Of a stretch of DNA of 64,000 nt, positions 16,003 to 26,330 are shown one piece after another. Where the stretch lies: contig JAJXUO010000004.1 of NCBI GenBank assembly GCA_021782815.1, positions 1-64,000 on the forward strand, given 5' to 3'. The translations under genes were made by a program, and so were the position numbers. Origin of the DNA: Pseudomonadota bacterium (lineage in GTDB: Bacteria > Pseudomonadota > Alphaproteobacteria > Rhodospirillales > Magnetospirillaceae). Below the pieces are notes generated by a model, which ran no database searches, was not told where the DNA came from, and saw only the letters and a list, made by a program, of their open reading frames with translations. The stretch's first letter is position 1. Every line of letters starts with the position of its first letter.

Positions 16003-16535
16003 GCCCCAACGCTGTCCTTGCGCACCTCGAAGCGGCAGGTGCGATCCCCCGTCGCCCAGCAATCCACTTCCTCGGCCTGGAAATGCTGGCCGGTAAAGGC
16101 GTGAAACACCCCGGCGATAAAGCCTTCGTCGTAATCGCACACGGTGGTGCCGGAAACCGGCAGGCCGGAACAATCCAGATCCTCCGAGACGGTCAGCACG
16201 AAGGAGTACCGTTCCAGATCCGCCTTCTCAAGACGCAGAATGCCGATTTTCTGCGCCTTCAACGCCTCTTGCAGGTTGGCGACGAACGCGGGAAAATCGG
16301 CGGCGGGCGGCAGAACATTGCGATAGAACTCCCGTCCGGCGATCCATCCGGCCTCGCGCAGCAGCACCTTTGCCGCCTCGTTTCCGAAACGCCGCTCCAA
16401 CGCCTCGCGCATGGTGTATTGCGACAGCCGGTACATCGCAACCGGCACCTCGCCGCCCAGATTGGGGCGTCCGGTGGCGATATCGCCGAGGTCGCTCCAG
16501 GTGAACCGATACGTTTCGTCGTAGATCGCCTGCAT
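15999..16535 (-). CDS. V4R-domain sensor protein
   Basis: 178 residues from ATG 16535, with AAGGTGG upstream; a GTG nine bases earlier is an alternative. The C-terminal half matches the 4-vinyl-reductase (V4R) small-molecule-binding domain: LDCSGLPVSG, CDYDEGFIAGVFHAFTG and VDCWATGDRTCRFEV, with four conserved Cys that may bind metal or a ligand. Such domains sense hydrocarbons, tetrapyrrole precursors or lipids. It is translationally coupled to the histidine kinase downstream, which suggests a two-protein receptor. Confidence 0.82.
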   Translation of the reverse strand: MQAIYDETYRFTWSDLGDIATGRPNLGGEVPVAMYRLSQYTMREALERRFGNEAAKVLLREAGWIAGREFYRNVLPPAADFPAFVANLQEALKAQKIGILRLEKADLERYSFVLTVSEDLDCSGLPVSGTTVCDYDEGFIAGVFHAFTGQHFQAEEVDCWATGDRTCRFEVRKDSVGA

Positions 16536-16617
16536 GGCCGCCACCTTAGAACCACACCCCGCCGAGGATTATGGTAACGGCTGGCCGCAATCCCTTTCAA
16601 CCGGTCTTTCCAAGGCA

Positions 16618-17325
16618 TCACGGCGGATCGGCGCGGCGGACCTCCGTCGCCAGCATATAGCCGCCACCCCGCACCGTTTTAATGAGATCGGGCGCCTTGG
16701 GATCGGCTTCCAGCTTCCGCCGCAGGCGGCCCACCTGCACGTCGATGGTGCGATCCTCGGGCCCGGCCACGCGGCCACGGGCCAGATCGAGAAGTTCGTC
16801 ACGGTTGAGAACCTGCCTGGGATGGCGGAGAAAGACCAGCAGCAGATCATATTCGCCGCTGGTCAGCTCCACCAGCATCCCATCCCGCGCGGTCAGGCGC
16901 CGACGCCCCACATCCAGACGCCAGGTGGCAAAATCCAATATCTCGTCCACGCCGCCGCCCGCCCGGCGCAGCACCGCCCGGAGACGGGCCAGCAATTCGC
17001 GGGTGGTGAACGGCTTGGGAAGATAGTCGTCGGCGCCCAGTTCCAGTCCGGCCACGCGGTCGGGTTCGCCTCCCACGGCGGTCAGCATGATCACCGGCAG
17101 GGCGCTGCGGCGACGCAGGTCGCGCAAAAGCGTCAACCCGTCCTCGCCCGGCAGCATCAGGTCGAGAATCACCACGTCCGCGGGATCTTCGGCCTGCACG
17201 CGGCGCAAACCGGCGCCATCCTCGACAGCCGTCACCCGAAACCCTTGCGCTCCCAGCGCCCGGACCAGGAGCTCACCGATTTCGCGGTCATCATCGACCA
17301 CCAGAACATGGGCGGACGGGATCAT
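16618..17325 (-). CDS. OmpR/PhoB-family response regulator
   Basis: 235 residues. The receiver domain (1-120) has acidic DDD at 11-13, phospho-Asp in VVILDLMLPGEDG, Thr in IMLTA and Lys in YLPKPF. A winged-helix effector follows (135-228) with TSGEYDLLLVFLRHP and the recognition/wing DVQVGRLRRKLE...IKTVRGGGYML. It overlaps the stop of the kinase gene upstream. The pair diverges from the metal-efflux operon and probably controls it. Confidence 0.93.
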   Translation of the reverse strand: MIPSAHVLVVDDDREIGELLVRALGAQGFRVTAVEDGAGLRRVQAEDPADVVILDLMLPGEDGLTLLRDLRRRSALPVIMLTAVGGEPDRVAGLELGADDYLPKPFTTRELLARLRAVLRRAGGGVDEILDFATWRLDVGRRRLTARDGMLVELTSGEYDLLLVFLRHPRQVLNRDELLDLARGRVAGPEDRTIDVQVGRLRRKLEADPKAPDLIKTVRGGGYMLATEVRRADPP

Positions 17326-18692
17326 GCCGAGACCTCCCGCGGCAGGGTGACGACAACCCGCAAACCGCCCTCGGACCGGTTTTCCAGCCGGATGTCGCCG
17401 CCATGGGAGCGAACAATGGTCCGGGCCACCGTCATGCCCAAACCAACGCCGCCGGTTTTACGGTTGCGCGATTCCTCCAGGCGATGAAAGGGGGCGAAAA
17501 CCGCTTCCATCTCCGCCTCGGGAATGCCCGGCCCCTCGTCCTCGATGATCACATCAAGGCCGCTCTTGTGATGATGCGTGAACACCCGCGCCCGCCCGCC
17601 ATATCGGGCGGCGTTCTCCACCAGATTGGTCAAGGCGCGTTTCATCGCCATGGGGCGGCAATGGCACAGTTCGCGCCGTTCCCAGACGTAAGCGGCCGCC
17701 AATCCGAGATCGCTGGCATTATCGCAGATGGTGGCCAGGGTCGCCGCCAGATCGATGCTCTGGGTCGGTTCGTCGGCGGCCTCTCCCCGCGCGAACTCCA
17801 GGGTGGAGGCGACCATCACCTCCATTTCGTCAAGATCGGCCAACATGCGCGCCCGCACCTCGTCCCCCGGCATCATTTCGGCCCGCAGCCGCATCCGGGT
17901 GATGGGACTGCGCAAATCGTGGGAGATGGCGGCCAGCATCCGGGTACGGTCCTCGACGAAGCGGCGGATGCGGGTTTGCATATCGTTGAAGGCGGTGGCG
18001 GCATGGCGCACCTCGGGCGGACCGTTGGAGGGCAACGGCGGGGCGTTGACGTCGCGGCCCAAACGATCCGCGGCTCTGGCGAAGGCGGCCAGGGGCCGGC
18101 CGACCCAACCCGTCGCCCAGCCGCCCAGCACGATAATTCCGGTCAGCATCACCAGGGTCGAGGCGACGGCGTGCGGCGACCAGAGGGTGGCGGCGCCGGC
18201 CATGGCCAGTTTGAAATTAGCCCAGGCGCCATCCGACAGGCGGAAGGAAATCTCCATCACCCGATCCCCGGGAAAGCCCTCGAGGATGGCTCTCGGCATG
18301 GAGCGCGGGGATGCGACGATGGTCCGGTAAACCACATGCAGGCGCGGGTCCGCCACCGTGCCGAAATAGGGGCGGAAGGCGGCGGCGACGAGGCCCAGAG
18401 CGCGGCTGTCGCGATGCCGCGGCGCAACGGCCGGTGCGGCGGCGATCGCCACGTGAAGAGTCGGACTGGCCAGTTCCGCCGCCAGGGCGGCCCGCCGGTC
18501 GGCGGCGCTGTGGTCGAGAAGCCGCGCCAACACCGCGGCACGCTCGACGCACACCTGTTCGGCCGCGGCGCCGACCGCCGCGCGACGGTCGAGGGATAAC
18601 AGCGCCGTGCTGGCGATATGCGACAGCGTCAGACCGACCAGCAGCACGATCAGGGTCCGGCCGGCAATGGAATCGAGAGGCGGAAATTTCAT
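17322..18692 (-). CDS. Membrane sensor histidine kinase (EnvZ/Cus-type)
   Basis: 456 residues from ATG 18692. Transmembrane helix at about 12-32, periplasmic domain about 33-165, second helix at about 170-195 (LVMLTGIIVLGGWATGW), HAMP, then the phosphoacceptor box AAISHDLRSPITRMRLRAEM. ATPase motifs are NLVENAARYGG, IIEDEGPGIP and VGLGMTVARTIV. It is coupled to the response-regulator gene (ATGA overlap). Position opposite cus-like genes suggests it senses periplasmic copper or silver, but no clear metal-binding cluster is visible. Confidence 0.9.
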   Translation of the reverse strand: MKFPPLDSIAGRTLIVLLVGLTLSHIASTALLSLDRRAAVGAAAEQVCVERAAVLARLLDHSAADRRAALAAELASPTLHVAIAAAPAVAPRHRDSRALGLVAAAFRPYFGTVADPRLHVVYRTIVASPRSMPRAILEGFPGDRVMEISFRLSDGAWANFKLAMAGAATLWSPHAVASTLVMLTGIIVLGGWATGWVGRPLAAFARAADRLGRDVNAPPLPSNGPPEVRHAATAFNDMQTRIRRFVEDRTRMLAAISHDLRSPITRMRLRAEMMPGDEVRARMLADLDEMEVMVASTLEFARGEAADEPTQSIDLAATLATICDNASDLGLAAAYVWERRELCHCRPMAMKRALTNLVENAARYGGRARVFTHHHKSGLDVIIEDEGPGIPEAEMEAVFAPFHRLEESRNRKTGGVGLGMTVARTIVRSHGGDIRLENRSEGGLRVVVTLPREVSA

Positions 18693-18773
18693 CGTCTGCA
18701 ATCCGGAAAGAGCGGTGAGGCGCCCGTACTTGTGCGCGCTCGGGAACCGGCTTGGCAACCCGGCAACCGTCCC

Positions 18774-18818
18774 GTTTACAAAACTTTACAGGGGTCGCCG
18801 CAACGCGGGGTGTATATC
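18774..18818 (+). promoter_or_regulatory. Candidate response-regulator site and promoter of the efflux operon
   Basis: Two direct repeats, GTTTACA (18774-18780) and CTTTACA (18784-18790), are spaced 10 bp apart, the geometry of OmpR-family sites. They are followed by TGTATATC (18811-18818) as a possible -10. The site lies between the divergent kinase and efflux operons. Confidence 0.45.
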
Positions 18819-18871
18819 GCGATGAGGCCGCTTCAGGGCGTGCTGTGAAATTCGATGTAAGGAGACGAGCA

Positions 18872-19270
18872 ATGCGGATGCGCGGATGGATGACTTTCGG
18901 CATGGCCTGCGCCGTGTCGATCGGGGCCGGGAGCGCCGCTCTGGCCGGCCCGCGCGATTACCGCTTCGAGGCGGTGCGCGCGCAAGTTCCGGCCACGGCC
19001 ACAACAACGATCGTCTTGCGGATCGTGCATCTGCCGGATGGCCGACCGGTGGCCGGGGCCAGGCTTTCACAGCCCAAGATGGAAATGCCCATGCAAGGCA
19101 TGGCCCCCATGGCGACCAGGGTTTCGGCAATGCCGCCGGACGACAAGGGTGACTATCCCTTCGTTGCCGATCTGGCCGGCGGCGGACCCTGGACCCTGAC
19201 GGTTTCGGCCACGATCCCGGGGGAAGCCGCTCCCATCGTCGGATCGGTTCCTTTCATGGCGGTGCCGTGA
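18872..19270 (+). CDS. Exported FixH/YtkA-like protein of the efflux operon
   Basis: 132 residues from ATG 18872, with TAAGGAG seven bases upstream. A signal peptide (about 1-25, ends SAALA) precedes an immunoglobulin-like YtkA/FixH-type domain: VLRIVHLPDGRPVAGARL, the Met-rich KMEMPMQGMAPMATRV and GDYPFVADLAGGGPWTLTV. The Met cluster could bind Cu(I) or Ag(I). Such proteins commonly precede heavy-metal RND operons. It is 28 bp ahead of the outer-membrane protein gene. Confidence 0.8.
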   Translation: MRMRGWMTFGMACAVSIGAGSAALAGPRDYRFEAVRAQVPATATTTIVLRIVHLPDGRPVAGARLSQPKMEMPMQGMAPMATRVSAMPPDDKGDYPFVADLAGGGPWTLTVSATIPGEAAPIVGSVPFMAVP

Positions 19271-19298
19271 CCATGCGGCCGGGTAGGGAGACACTCCG

Positions 19299-20585
19299 AT
19301 GACGAGACGGCATCTTCCGCTTGTGACGGCGGCGACCCTTGCGCTGCTGCTGGCCACGCCCGCCTGGGCGGAGAGCCCCGCGGACCCGGGCGGCTCCACG
19401 CTCGATCCCGGCCAATTCGTTCGACGCGTTCTCGACCGGAACCGGCTCATCAAGGCGACGGACGCCGAACGGCGCGGCGCTCTGGCCCGCGTCGCCTCGG
19501 CGGGGGCGCTGGAGGATCCGGTGATCTCCTACAACACCACGCCGGAAACGGTCGACACCAAGAACGGCTATCTCTCGGTCTATCAGATCAGCCAGAAAAT
19601 TCCCTGGCCGGGTGTGCTCAGCCTGCGGACAAAGGCGGCGATGGAAGAGGCCGGTTCCGTCGCGGACCAGTTGGCCGATACCCGTCTGCGCCTGGCGGCC
19701 AAGGCGCGGGCCGTCTATGCCGACTGGTACTATGTCCACAAGGCGCTGGCGATCAACGCCACCGACATCGCCCTGGTCGAGCGTTTGCGGGCCGTGGCCC
19801 GCGCCGCCTATGCCTCGGGACAGGCGCCGCAACAGGACGTCTTGCGGGCCGAGGTGGAGCGTCTGCGGCTGCAGAATGAGACTCTTGACCTTAAGCGGCG
19901 CGAAACCGCCGTTCAGGCCGACATCAACCAGTTGCTCGATACCGGGCCGGCCGCCGCCGTGCCGCCGCCCGGCCCCCGGCTTCCGGAACCGGATGTTCCG
20001 GCGGATCTGAACCGGCTGAACGCCATCGCGCTGGCGCAAAATCCGGCCCTCACGGGATGGAACAAGCAGGTTTCGGCCAGCCGCGACCGTGTCGCCCTGG
20101 CCGAAGACGGCTTTTACCCCAACCTCACTTTCATGGCCGGGCAAAATCAGCTGATGCAGCCCTACCAGAAGCAATACACGGTCGGCGTTTCCATCAACAT
20201 TCCGTTTGGCGCCAATCACACCGGCGAGCTCGACGATTCCTACGCCGCGCTCGACACCCGTCAGCAGCGTTATCTGGCCCTCAAGGATCAATTGCTCGCC
20301 GATCTGAGTCAGACCTATGCGGCGTTGCGGCAACTCCATGACAGCATCGCGCTTTACGACGGTCATCTGCTGCCGGTGGCCACATTGGATCTGCGCGCCG
20401 CCGAGGCCGATTACCGAACGGGCGATGGCGACTTCACCAAAGTGATCGCCGCCGAGCAGCAGCTTCTCAAAATCGAACTGGAGCGGGAACGCGCCCGTGC
20501 CGACTACTTCATCCAGTTCGCGTCGCTCGACTACCAGACGGGCGGCCGGAGCCTTACCGATCAAGCGGAGAATCAATCGCCATGA
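19299..20585 (+). CDS. TolC-family outer-membrane efflux protein (CusC-like)
   Basis: 428 residues with signal peptide MTRRHLPLVTAATLALLLA..AWA. Two long alpha-hairpin halves typical of the TolC fold can be seen: the first contains RALARVASAGALEDPVISY, and SQKIPWPGVLSLR marks the beta-strand turn characteristic of CzcC/CusC. It forms the outer-membrane exit duct for the RND pump. The stop overlaps the start of the adaptor gene by four bases. Confidence 0.92.
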   Translation: MTRRHLPLVTAATLALLLATPAWAESPADPGGSTLDPGQFVRRVLDRNRLIKATDAERRGALARVASAGALEDPVISYNTTPETVDTKNGYLSVYQISQKIPWPGVLSLRTKAAMEEAGSVADQLADTRLRLAAKARAVYADWYYVHKALAINATDIALVERLRAVARAAYASGQAPQQDVLRAEVERLRLQNETLDLKRRETAVQADINQLLDTGPAAAVPPPGPRLPEPDVPADLNRLNAIALAQNPALTGWNKQVSASRDRVALAEDGFYPNLTFMAGQNQLMQPYQKQYTVGVSINIPFGANHTGELDDSYAALDTRQQRYLALKDQLLADLSQTYAALRQLHDSIALYDGHLLPVATLDLRAAEADYRTGDGDFTKVIAAEQQLLKIELERERARADYFIQFASLDYQTGGRSLTDQAENQSP

Positions 20586-21883
20586 GCCCACGCGCATTTC
20601 TGACCGGCGTCGCCCTGGCGGCGGTCCTGCTGGCTGCCGGATATGGCGGCTATTCGTTGGGCCATCACCGCGCGACCTCGGCGCCGGCCCACACCGCCGC
20701 CGTCCGCAAGCCGCTTTACTGGGTCGCGCCGATGAACCCCGGCTACCACAGCGACAAACCGGGCAAATCCCCGATGGGCATGGATCTCGTTCCGGTTTAT
20801 GGCGATGCCCCCGCCGGCGCCGCCGCCAGCGACGTGAGCATCTCACCGGATATGGTGCAGCAGTTGGGCGTGCGGACGGCGGAGGTCAAGGAGGGCCTGC
20901 TCAAGCGGCGCATCGAGGATGTCGGGTATGTGGGCTACGATGAGGATCGCGTCGTCAGCATCAATACCCGCGCCGAAGGCTGGATCGAAACGCTGAACGT
21001 CAAGGCCGAAGGCGACGCGGTGAAAAAGGGGCAACCCCTCTATGCGCTGTTCTCGCCCAAACTGGCCACGGCCGAGGAGGAATATCTGACGGCGCTGGCC
21101 AGTGGCATACCGGCGCTGACCGACGCGTCGCGCCAACGCCTTCTGGCGCTCGGCGTCGCTCCGGGCGAAGTGCGCGCCCTGGCGAAACGGCGCAAATCCT
21201 CCAACCGGATCATCCGCTACGCCGACCAACCGGGCGTGGTCATGATGCTGGGGGTCCGTGCCGGCGAATATGTCAAACCGGCAACCCAGGTCATGAAAAT
21301 CGGCGACCTGTCCAGCGTGTGGATTTTGGCGGAAGTGGATGAAAGCGAAGCGGCGGCGTTGCATCCCGGCCAGCCGGTAACCGCCAGCATCGACGCCTTT
21401 CCCGGCAGACGCTGGACCGGCCAAATCGACTACATCTACCCCAACATCGTGGCGGCGACGCGCACCGTCAGGGTGCGCCTGCGCTTCCCCAACCAGGATG
21501 GGCTGCTGCGCCCCAACATGTACGCCCACGTGGCCATCGATATCGCCGCCGAGACGGCGACCTATATCCCCGAATCGGCCCTGATCCGTACCGGCAGCGG
21601 CGCGCGGGTGGCCGTGGCGCTGGGCAAGGGGCGGTTCGATATCTGCCCGGTGGTGCCGGGCTTTCAAACCGGCCAGAACATCCAGATTCTCCAGGGAATA
21701 CGGGCCGGTCAGCGCGTGGTGGTTTCCGCGCAGTTCCTGATCGATTCCGAAGCCAACCTCGACGAGGCGAAATTACATATCGGCGGCGGGCGGGCGGCTT
21801 GTCTGGCCGGGCCCGCCGCCATGAAAATGCCGCCGGGCGCCCCACCGATGGCGTCCGCGCCCCCTCAGGGAGAACGGCCATGA
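20582..21883 (+). CDS. cusB: RND efflux periplasmic adaptor with heavy-metal-binding domain (CusB-like)
   Basis: 433 residues. An N-terminal membrane anchor (about 5-27) is followed by a small metal-binding domain (40-75): YWVAPMNPGYHSDKPG then SPMGMDLVPVY, with Met residues in place of the usual Cys pair. Then come the lipoyl/beta-barrel adaptor parts (GWIETLNVKAEGDAVKKGQPL, IGDLSSVWILAEVDE). The metal domain implies delivery of Cu(I)/Ag(I) to the pump. Gene junctions on both sides are four-base overlaps. Confidence 0.92.
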   Translation: MSPRAFLTGVALAAVLLAAGYGGYSLGHHRATSAPAHTAAVRKPLYWVAPMNPGYHSDKPGKSPMGMDLVPVYGDAPAGAAASDVSISPDMVQQLGVRTAEVKEGLLKRRIEDVGYVGYDEDRVVSINTRAEGWIETLNVKAEGDAVKKGQPLYALFSPKLATAEEEYLTALASGIPALTDASRQRLLALGVAPGEVRALAKRRKSSNRIIRYADQPGVVMMLGVRAGEYVKPATQVMKIGDLSSVWILAEVDESEAAALHPGQPVTASIDAFPGRRWTGQIDYIYPNIVAATRTVRVRLRFPNQDGLLRPNMYAHVAIDIAAETATYIPESALIRTGSGARVAVALGKGRFDICPVVPGFQTGQNIQILQGIRAGQRVVVSAQFLIDSEANLDEAKLHIGGGRAACLAGPAAMKMPPGAPPMASAPPQGERP

Positions 21884-24800
21884 TCGCCGCGATCATCCGC
21901 TGGTCGATCAGAAACCGGGGATTCGTCCTGCTGGGTCTGATTTTCGTGGTGATCGCCGGTCTTTACGCCCTGAAGCAGACCCCGGTGGACGCCATTCCCG
22001 ATCTTTCCGACGTCCAGGTCATCATCAAGACCTCCTATCCCGGCCAGGCGCCGCAGATCGTGCAGGATCAGGTGACCTATCCCCTGGAAACGGCGATGCT
22101 TGCCGTGCCCGGCGCCACGGTGGTGCGGGGCTATTCGTTTTTCGGTGATTCCTACATCTATGTGATCTTCAAGGACGGCACCGATCTCTACTGGGCGCGG
22201 TCCCGCGTGCTGGAATATCTGAACGAGGTCGCCGGACAGCTGCCGCCCGAGACCCATCCCAGCCTGGGGCCGGACGCCACCGGGGTCGGCTGGGTTTACG
22301 AATACGCGCTGATCGACCGCAGCGGCAGGCACACGCTCTCGCAGCTCACCAGCCTGCAGGACTGGTTCTTGAAATATGAGTTGGAAACCGTGTCCGGCGT
22401 GGCCCAGGTCGCCACAGTGGGCGGCATGGTCAAGCAGTATCAGGTGGTGGTCGATCCCGACAAATTGCGCGCCTACGGCATTCCGCTGGCGCAGGTGGGG
22501 CAAGCCATCCAGCGGGGCAATCACGAGGAGGGCGGCGCCCTGGTCGAGATGGCCGGCGCCGAATATATGGTCCGCGCCACCGGCTACACCAAAAGCATCA
22601 AGGATCTGCTGGAAATCCCGGTCAAGACCGGCGCCAACGGCGTGCCGGTGCAGCTCAAGGATGTGGCGACGGTGCGGCTGGGTCCGCAACTGCGCCGCGG
22701 CGTCGCCGAACTGAACGGCCAGGGCGAGGCCGTGGGCGGCATCATCGTCATGCGTTATGGCGAAAACGCGCAAAAGGTGATCGACGGCGTCAAGGCCAAG
22801 CTGACCGCCCTCAAGGCCAGCCTGCCGCCCGGCGTCGAGATCGTGCCCGTTTACGACCGTTCCGAACTGATCGGGCACGCCATCGACAATCTGCGTGAAA
22901 AACTGCTGGAAGAGTTTCTCGTCGTCGCCCTGGTCTGCGGCGTGTTCCTGTTCCACTTCCGCTCCTCCCTGGTGGCGATCTTCAGCCTGCCGGTGGGCAT
23001 TCTGATGGCTTTCATCGTGATGCGCTGGCAGGGATTGAACGCCAACATCATGTCGCTGGGCGGTATCGCCATCGCCATCGGCGCCATGGTGGACGGCGCC
23101 ATCGTCATGATCGAGACCTTGCACAAACACCAGGAACACGAGCCGCTGACCTCGGCCAACCGCTGGCGGCTGGTGGAAGCGGCGGCGGTCGAGGTTGGGC
23201 CGCCGCTCTTTTTCGCGCTGCTGATCATCACGGTCAGTTTCGCCCCGGTGCTGAGCCTGGAAGGACAGGCCGGCCGATTGTTCTCACCGCTGGCCTATAC
23301 CAAAATCTATTCCATGGCCGCCGCATCGAGCCTGGCCGTAACGTTGATCCCCGTCCTGATGGGCTATTTCATCCGCGGCAAAATCGTTCCGGAACATAAA
23401 AACCCGATAAACCGCGTCTTGAACCGGCTCTATCGGCCGATCATCGGCGCCGTGATCGATCATCCCTGGACCGCCACGCTTTGCGGCCTCGTCATCATTC
23501 TCGGCGGCCTCTGGCCGGCGCTGCATCTGGGCGCCGAGTTCATGCCGCCCCTGGATGAGGGCGATCTGCTGTACATGCCCTCGGCCCGCCCCGGCATTTC
23601 GGTCGATAGCGCGGCCTACCTCCTGCAACAGGCCGACAAGCTGATCAAATCGGTGCCGGAAGTGGCCACCGTTTACGGCAAGATGGGGCGCGCCGAAACC
23701 GCAACCGATCCGGCACCGTTGTCGATGGTCGAAACGGTGATCCAGTTCAAGCCGCAATCGGCCTGGCCGCCGGGCGTGACCAAGGCCGACGTCATTCACC
23801 AGCTTGAAGAGCGCGTGCGGATTCCCGGCCTTGCCAATGCCTGGGTCATGCCCATCAAAACCCGGATCGACATGCTGTCCACCGGCATCAAGACGCCGGT
23901 GGGGATCAAGGTCAACGGCCCCAATCTCAACGAAATCCAGACCATCGGCGCCGAACTGGAAAAGATCCTGCCCGCTGTGCCGGGCACCGCCTCGGTCTAT
24001 TCCGAACGGGTGGCGGGCGGACGATATCTGGTGGTCCATATCGACCGGAACCGCGCCGCCCGCTACGGCCTCAATATCAGCGATGTCCAGGACGTGGTGC
24101 GTTCGGCCATCGGCGGCATGAACGTGACCGAAACCGTGGAAGGCCTGGAACGCTATCCCGTCAATCTTCGCTACCCGCGCGATTGGCGCGATTCGCCGGA
24201 CCATCTGCGCGCGCTTCCCATCGTTACCGCGAACGGCGCGCATGTTGTGCTCGGCGACGTCGCCCGGATCAGCATCGAGGATGGCCCGCCGCTGATCAAA
24301 AGCGAGGGGGCGCAGTTGACCGGCTGGACCTTCGTGGATATTCGTCACCGCGATATCGGCTCCTACGTCCGGGACGCCAGGCGGCTGGTCGCCAAGAAGA
24401 TCACCCTGCCCACCGGTTATTCGATCGTCTGGTCGGGACAATACGAGTACATGCAGAAAGCCAAGGAAAACCTGAAGCTCGTCGTGCCGCTGACCATCGT
24501 CCTCATCGGTTTCCTGGTTTATCTGTCGTTTCGCAACGTCCCCCAGATGCTGATCATCCTGGGCACGTTGCCGATGGCGCTTTCCGGCGGCCTGTGGCTG
24601 CTCTACCTGCTGGGCTACAATCTTTCGGTCGCCGCGGCGGTGGGGTTCATCGCCCTGGCCGGCGTCACCGTGGAAATCGGCATGGTGATGATCGTCTATC
24701 TCAACCAGTCGGTGACCCATTACGTCCATCACTGCCAAAAGAACGGCCAGAGCCTCAGCTACGACGGCCTGCGCGCCGCGGTGCGCGATGGCGCTTTGTT

Positions 24801-25134
24801 ACGGCTGCGACCGATTTCCATGACGGCGGCGGCGATCATTTCCGGCCTGCTGCCGGTGATGATCGGCGGCGGCACCGGATCGGAAATCATGCGGCGCATC
24901 GCCGCGCCGATGGTGGGGGGCATGCTCAGCTCCCTTCTTCTCACCATGATGGTGCTGCCGGCGGTCTATCTGCTTTGGGAGTGGCACGCCTTGCGGCGGA
25001 CCACAACGGCGGACGCCGGTCCTGGCGTCGACGCCCCGGCTCTGCCCTTTGGCGATGACACCGATGCGGAAGAGGACGGAGAAGACGGTCCGGGCGAGAA
25101 ACCCGGCGACTTTAATACTAAACATTCCACTTAA
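21880..25134 (+). CDS. cusA: Heavy-metal RND efflux pump, Cu(I)/Ag(I) type (CusA-like)
   Basis: 1084 residues from ATG 21880. Twelve predicted membrane helices flank two large periplasmic loops. [13 protein letters not shown] near the N terminus and the TM4 block [16 protein letters not shown] are HME-RND hallmarks. [18 protein letters not shown] and [11 protein letters not shown] correspond to the CusA regions that carry metal-binding Met623 and Met672, supporting monovalent copper or silver. It uses proton flow to move metal from periplasm or cytoplasm to the outside. The C terminus is acidic ([12 protein letters not shown]). Last gene of the operon. Confidence 0.94.
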   Translation: MIAAIIRWSIRNRGFVLLGLIFVVIAGLYALKQTPVDAIPDLSDVQVIIKTSYPGQAPQIVQDQVTYPLETAMLAVPGATVVRGYSFFGDSYIYVIFKDGTDLYWARSRVLEYLNEVAGQLPPETHPSLGPDATGVGWVYEYALIDRSGRHTLSQLTSLQDWFLKYELETVSGVAQVATVGGMVKQYQVVVDPDKLRAYGIPLAQVGQAIQRGNHEEGGALVEMAGAEYMVRATGYTKSIKDLLEIPVKTGANGVPVQLKDVATVRLGPQLRRGVAELNGQGEAVGGIIVMRYGENAQKVIDGVKAKLTALKASLPPGVEIVPVYDRSELIGHAIDNLREKLLEEFLVVALVCGVFLFHFRSSLVAIFSLPVGILMAFIVMRWQGLNANIMSLGGIAIAIGAMVDGAIVMIETLHKHQEHEPLTSANRWRLVEAAAVEVGPPLFFALLIITVSFAPVLSLEGQAGRLFSPLAYTKIYSMAAASSLAVTLIPVLMGYFIRGKIVPEHKNPINRVLNRLYRPIIGAVIDHPWTATLCGLVIILGGLWPALHLGAEFMPPLDEGDLLYMPSARPGISVDSAAYLLQQADKLIKSVPEVATVYGKMGRAETATDPAPLSMVETVIQFKPQSAWPPGVTKADVIHQLEERVRIPGLANAWVMPIKTRIDMLSTGIKTPVGIKVNGPNLNEIQTIGAELEKILPAVPGTASVYSERVAGGRYLVVHIDRNRAARYGLNISDVQDVVRSAIGGMNVTETVEGLERYPVNLRYPRDWRDSPDHLRALPIVTANGAHVVLGDVARISIEDGPPLIKSEGAQLTGWTFVDIRHRDIGSYVRDARRLVAKKITLPTGYSIVWSGQYEYMQKAKENLKLVVPLTIVLIGFLVYLSFRNVPQMLIILGTLPMALSGGLWLLYLLGYNLSVAAAVGFIALAGVTVEIGMVMIVYLNQSVTHYVHHCQKNGQSLSYDGLRAAVRDGALLRLRPISMTAAAIISGLLPVMIGGGTGSEIMRRIAAPMVGGMLSSLLLTMMVLPAVYLLWEWHALRRTTTADAGPGVDAPALPFGDDTDAEEDGEDGPGEKPGDFNTKHST

Positions 25135-25283
25135 TGCGGCGTATCATGACTCTCCATGAAGCCGCCCGCAGAAGCGGCCGTCCAAACCGGTCAATGACGC
25201 ATTGCATGTCCCCCGTCGTCCGATGCCCGATAGGGCCGGACCCTTTCGTCCGGCCGGGCTCCTGTGTCATGAGGAGGAAATCC

Positions 25284-26285
25284 ATGAAAAAGTTGATCAA
25301 CGCTCCCGAGGCGGTCGTCGCCGAGGCCTTGGAGGGCATGGAGGCCGCCCATTCCAGCCTGATCAAGGTGTGCCGCGCCCCCGATTTCATCATGCGCGCC
25401 GATGCCCCCGTGGCCGGCAAGGTGGCCCTGGTGTCCGGCGGCGGCTCCGGGCACGAACCCATGCACGGCGGCTTCGTCGGCCGCGGCATGCTGGACGCCG
25501 CCTGCCCCGGCGCGGTGTTCACCTCGCCCACCCCCGATCAGATGTTCGAAGCCTCGAAGGCGGTGAACGGCGGGGCCGGCGTGCTGCATATCGTCAAGAA
25601 CTATACCGGCGACGTGCTGAATTTCGAAATGGCCGCCGATCTGGCCCGGGCCGAGGGCATCGCCGTGGAAAGCGTGGTCATCGACGACGACGTAGCGGTG
25701 GAGGACAGCACCTGGACCGCCGGACGGCGCGGCGTCGGCACCACGGTGCTGGCGGAAAAGATCTGCGGCGGCCTGGCCGAACGCAAGGCGCCGCTGACGG
25801 CGGTGGCCGAGATGTGCCGCCGGGTCAACGCGCAAGGCCGCTCCATGGGCATGGCCCTGTCGGCCTGCACCGTGCCCCATGTGGGCAAGCCCTCCTTCGA
25901 CCTGGCCGACGACGAGATGGAAATCGGCATCGGCATCCACGGCGAGCCGGGCCGCCACCGGGTGAAACTGGAAAAGGCCGACCGCATCACCGAAATGCTG
26001 ATGGAGCCGGTCCTGGCCGATCTGCCCTTCAAAAGCGGCGATCCGGTGCTGATGTTCGTCAACGGCATGGGCGCCACCCCGGCGGTGGAGCTTTACATCA
26101 TCTACCGCAAGGCCGCCGAGATCGCCCGCAAGCACGGTCTCAAAGTGGTGCGCAATCTGGTGGGCAGCTACATCACCAGCCTGGACATGGCCGGCACCTC
26201 CATCACCTTGCTGAAAATGGACGAGGAGATGCTGACCTGCTGGGATGCCCCGGTGCTCACCCCCAGCCTGCGTTGGGGCGCCTAA
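25284..26285 (+). CDS. dhaK: PTS-dependent dihydroxyacetone kinase, substrate-binding subunit
   Basis: 333 residues from ATG 25284, with GAGGAGG seven bases upstream. [20 protein letters not shown] is the dihydroxyacetone-binding region and [17 protein letters not shown] is the second conserved block. The catalytic His that forms the hemiaminal with the substrate would lie in [11 protein letters not shown] (about residue 215). Dihydroxyacetone is phosphorylated by DhaL-bound ATP to the glycolytic ester. First gene of a dhaK-L-M operon. Confidence 0.96.
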   Translation: MKKLINAPEAVVAEALEGMEAAHSSLIKVCRAPDFIMRADAPVAGKVALVSGGGSGHEPMHGGFVGRGMLDAACPGAVFTSPTPDQMFEASKAVNGGAGVLHIVKNYTGDVLNFEMAADLARAEGIAVESVVIDDDVAVEDSTWTAGRRGVGTTVLAEKICGGLAERKAPLTAVAEMCRRVNAQGRSMGMALSACTVPHVGKPSFDLADDEMEIGIGIHGEPGRHRVKLEKADRITEMLMEPVLADLPFKSGDPVLMFVNGMGATPAVELYIIYRKAAEIARKHGLKVVRNLVGSYITSLDMAGTSITLLKMDEEMLTCWDAPVLTPSLRWGA

Positions 26286-26330
26286 AATAAAAACGATTCC
26301 GAAATAAAAAAAGACCCACAGGAGGACGCC

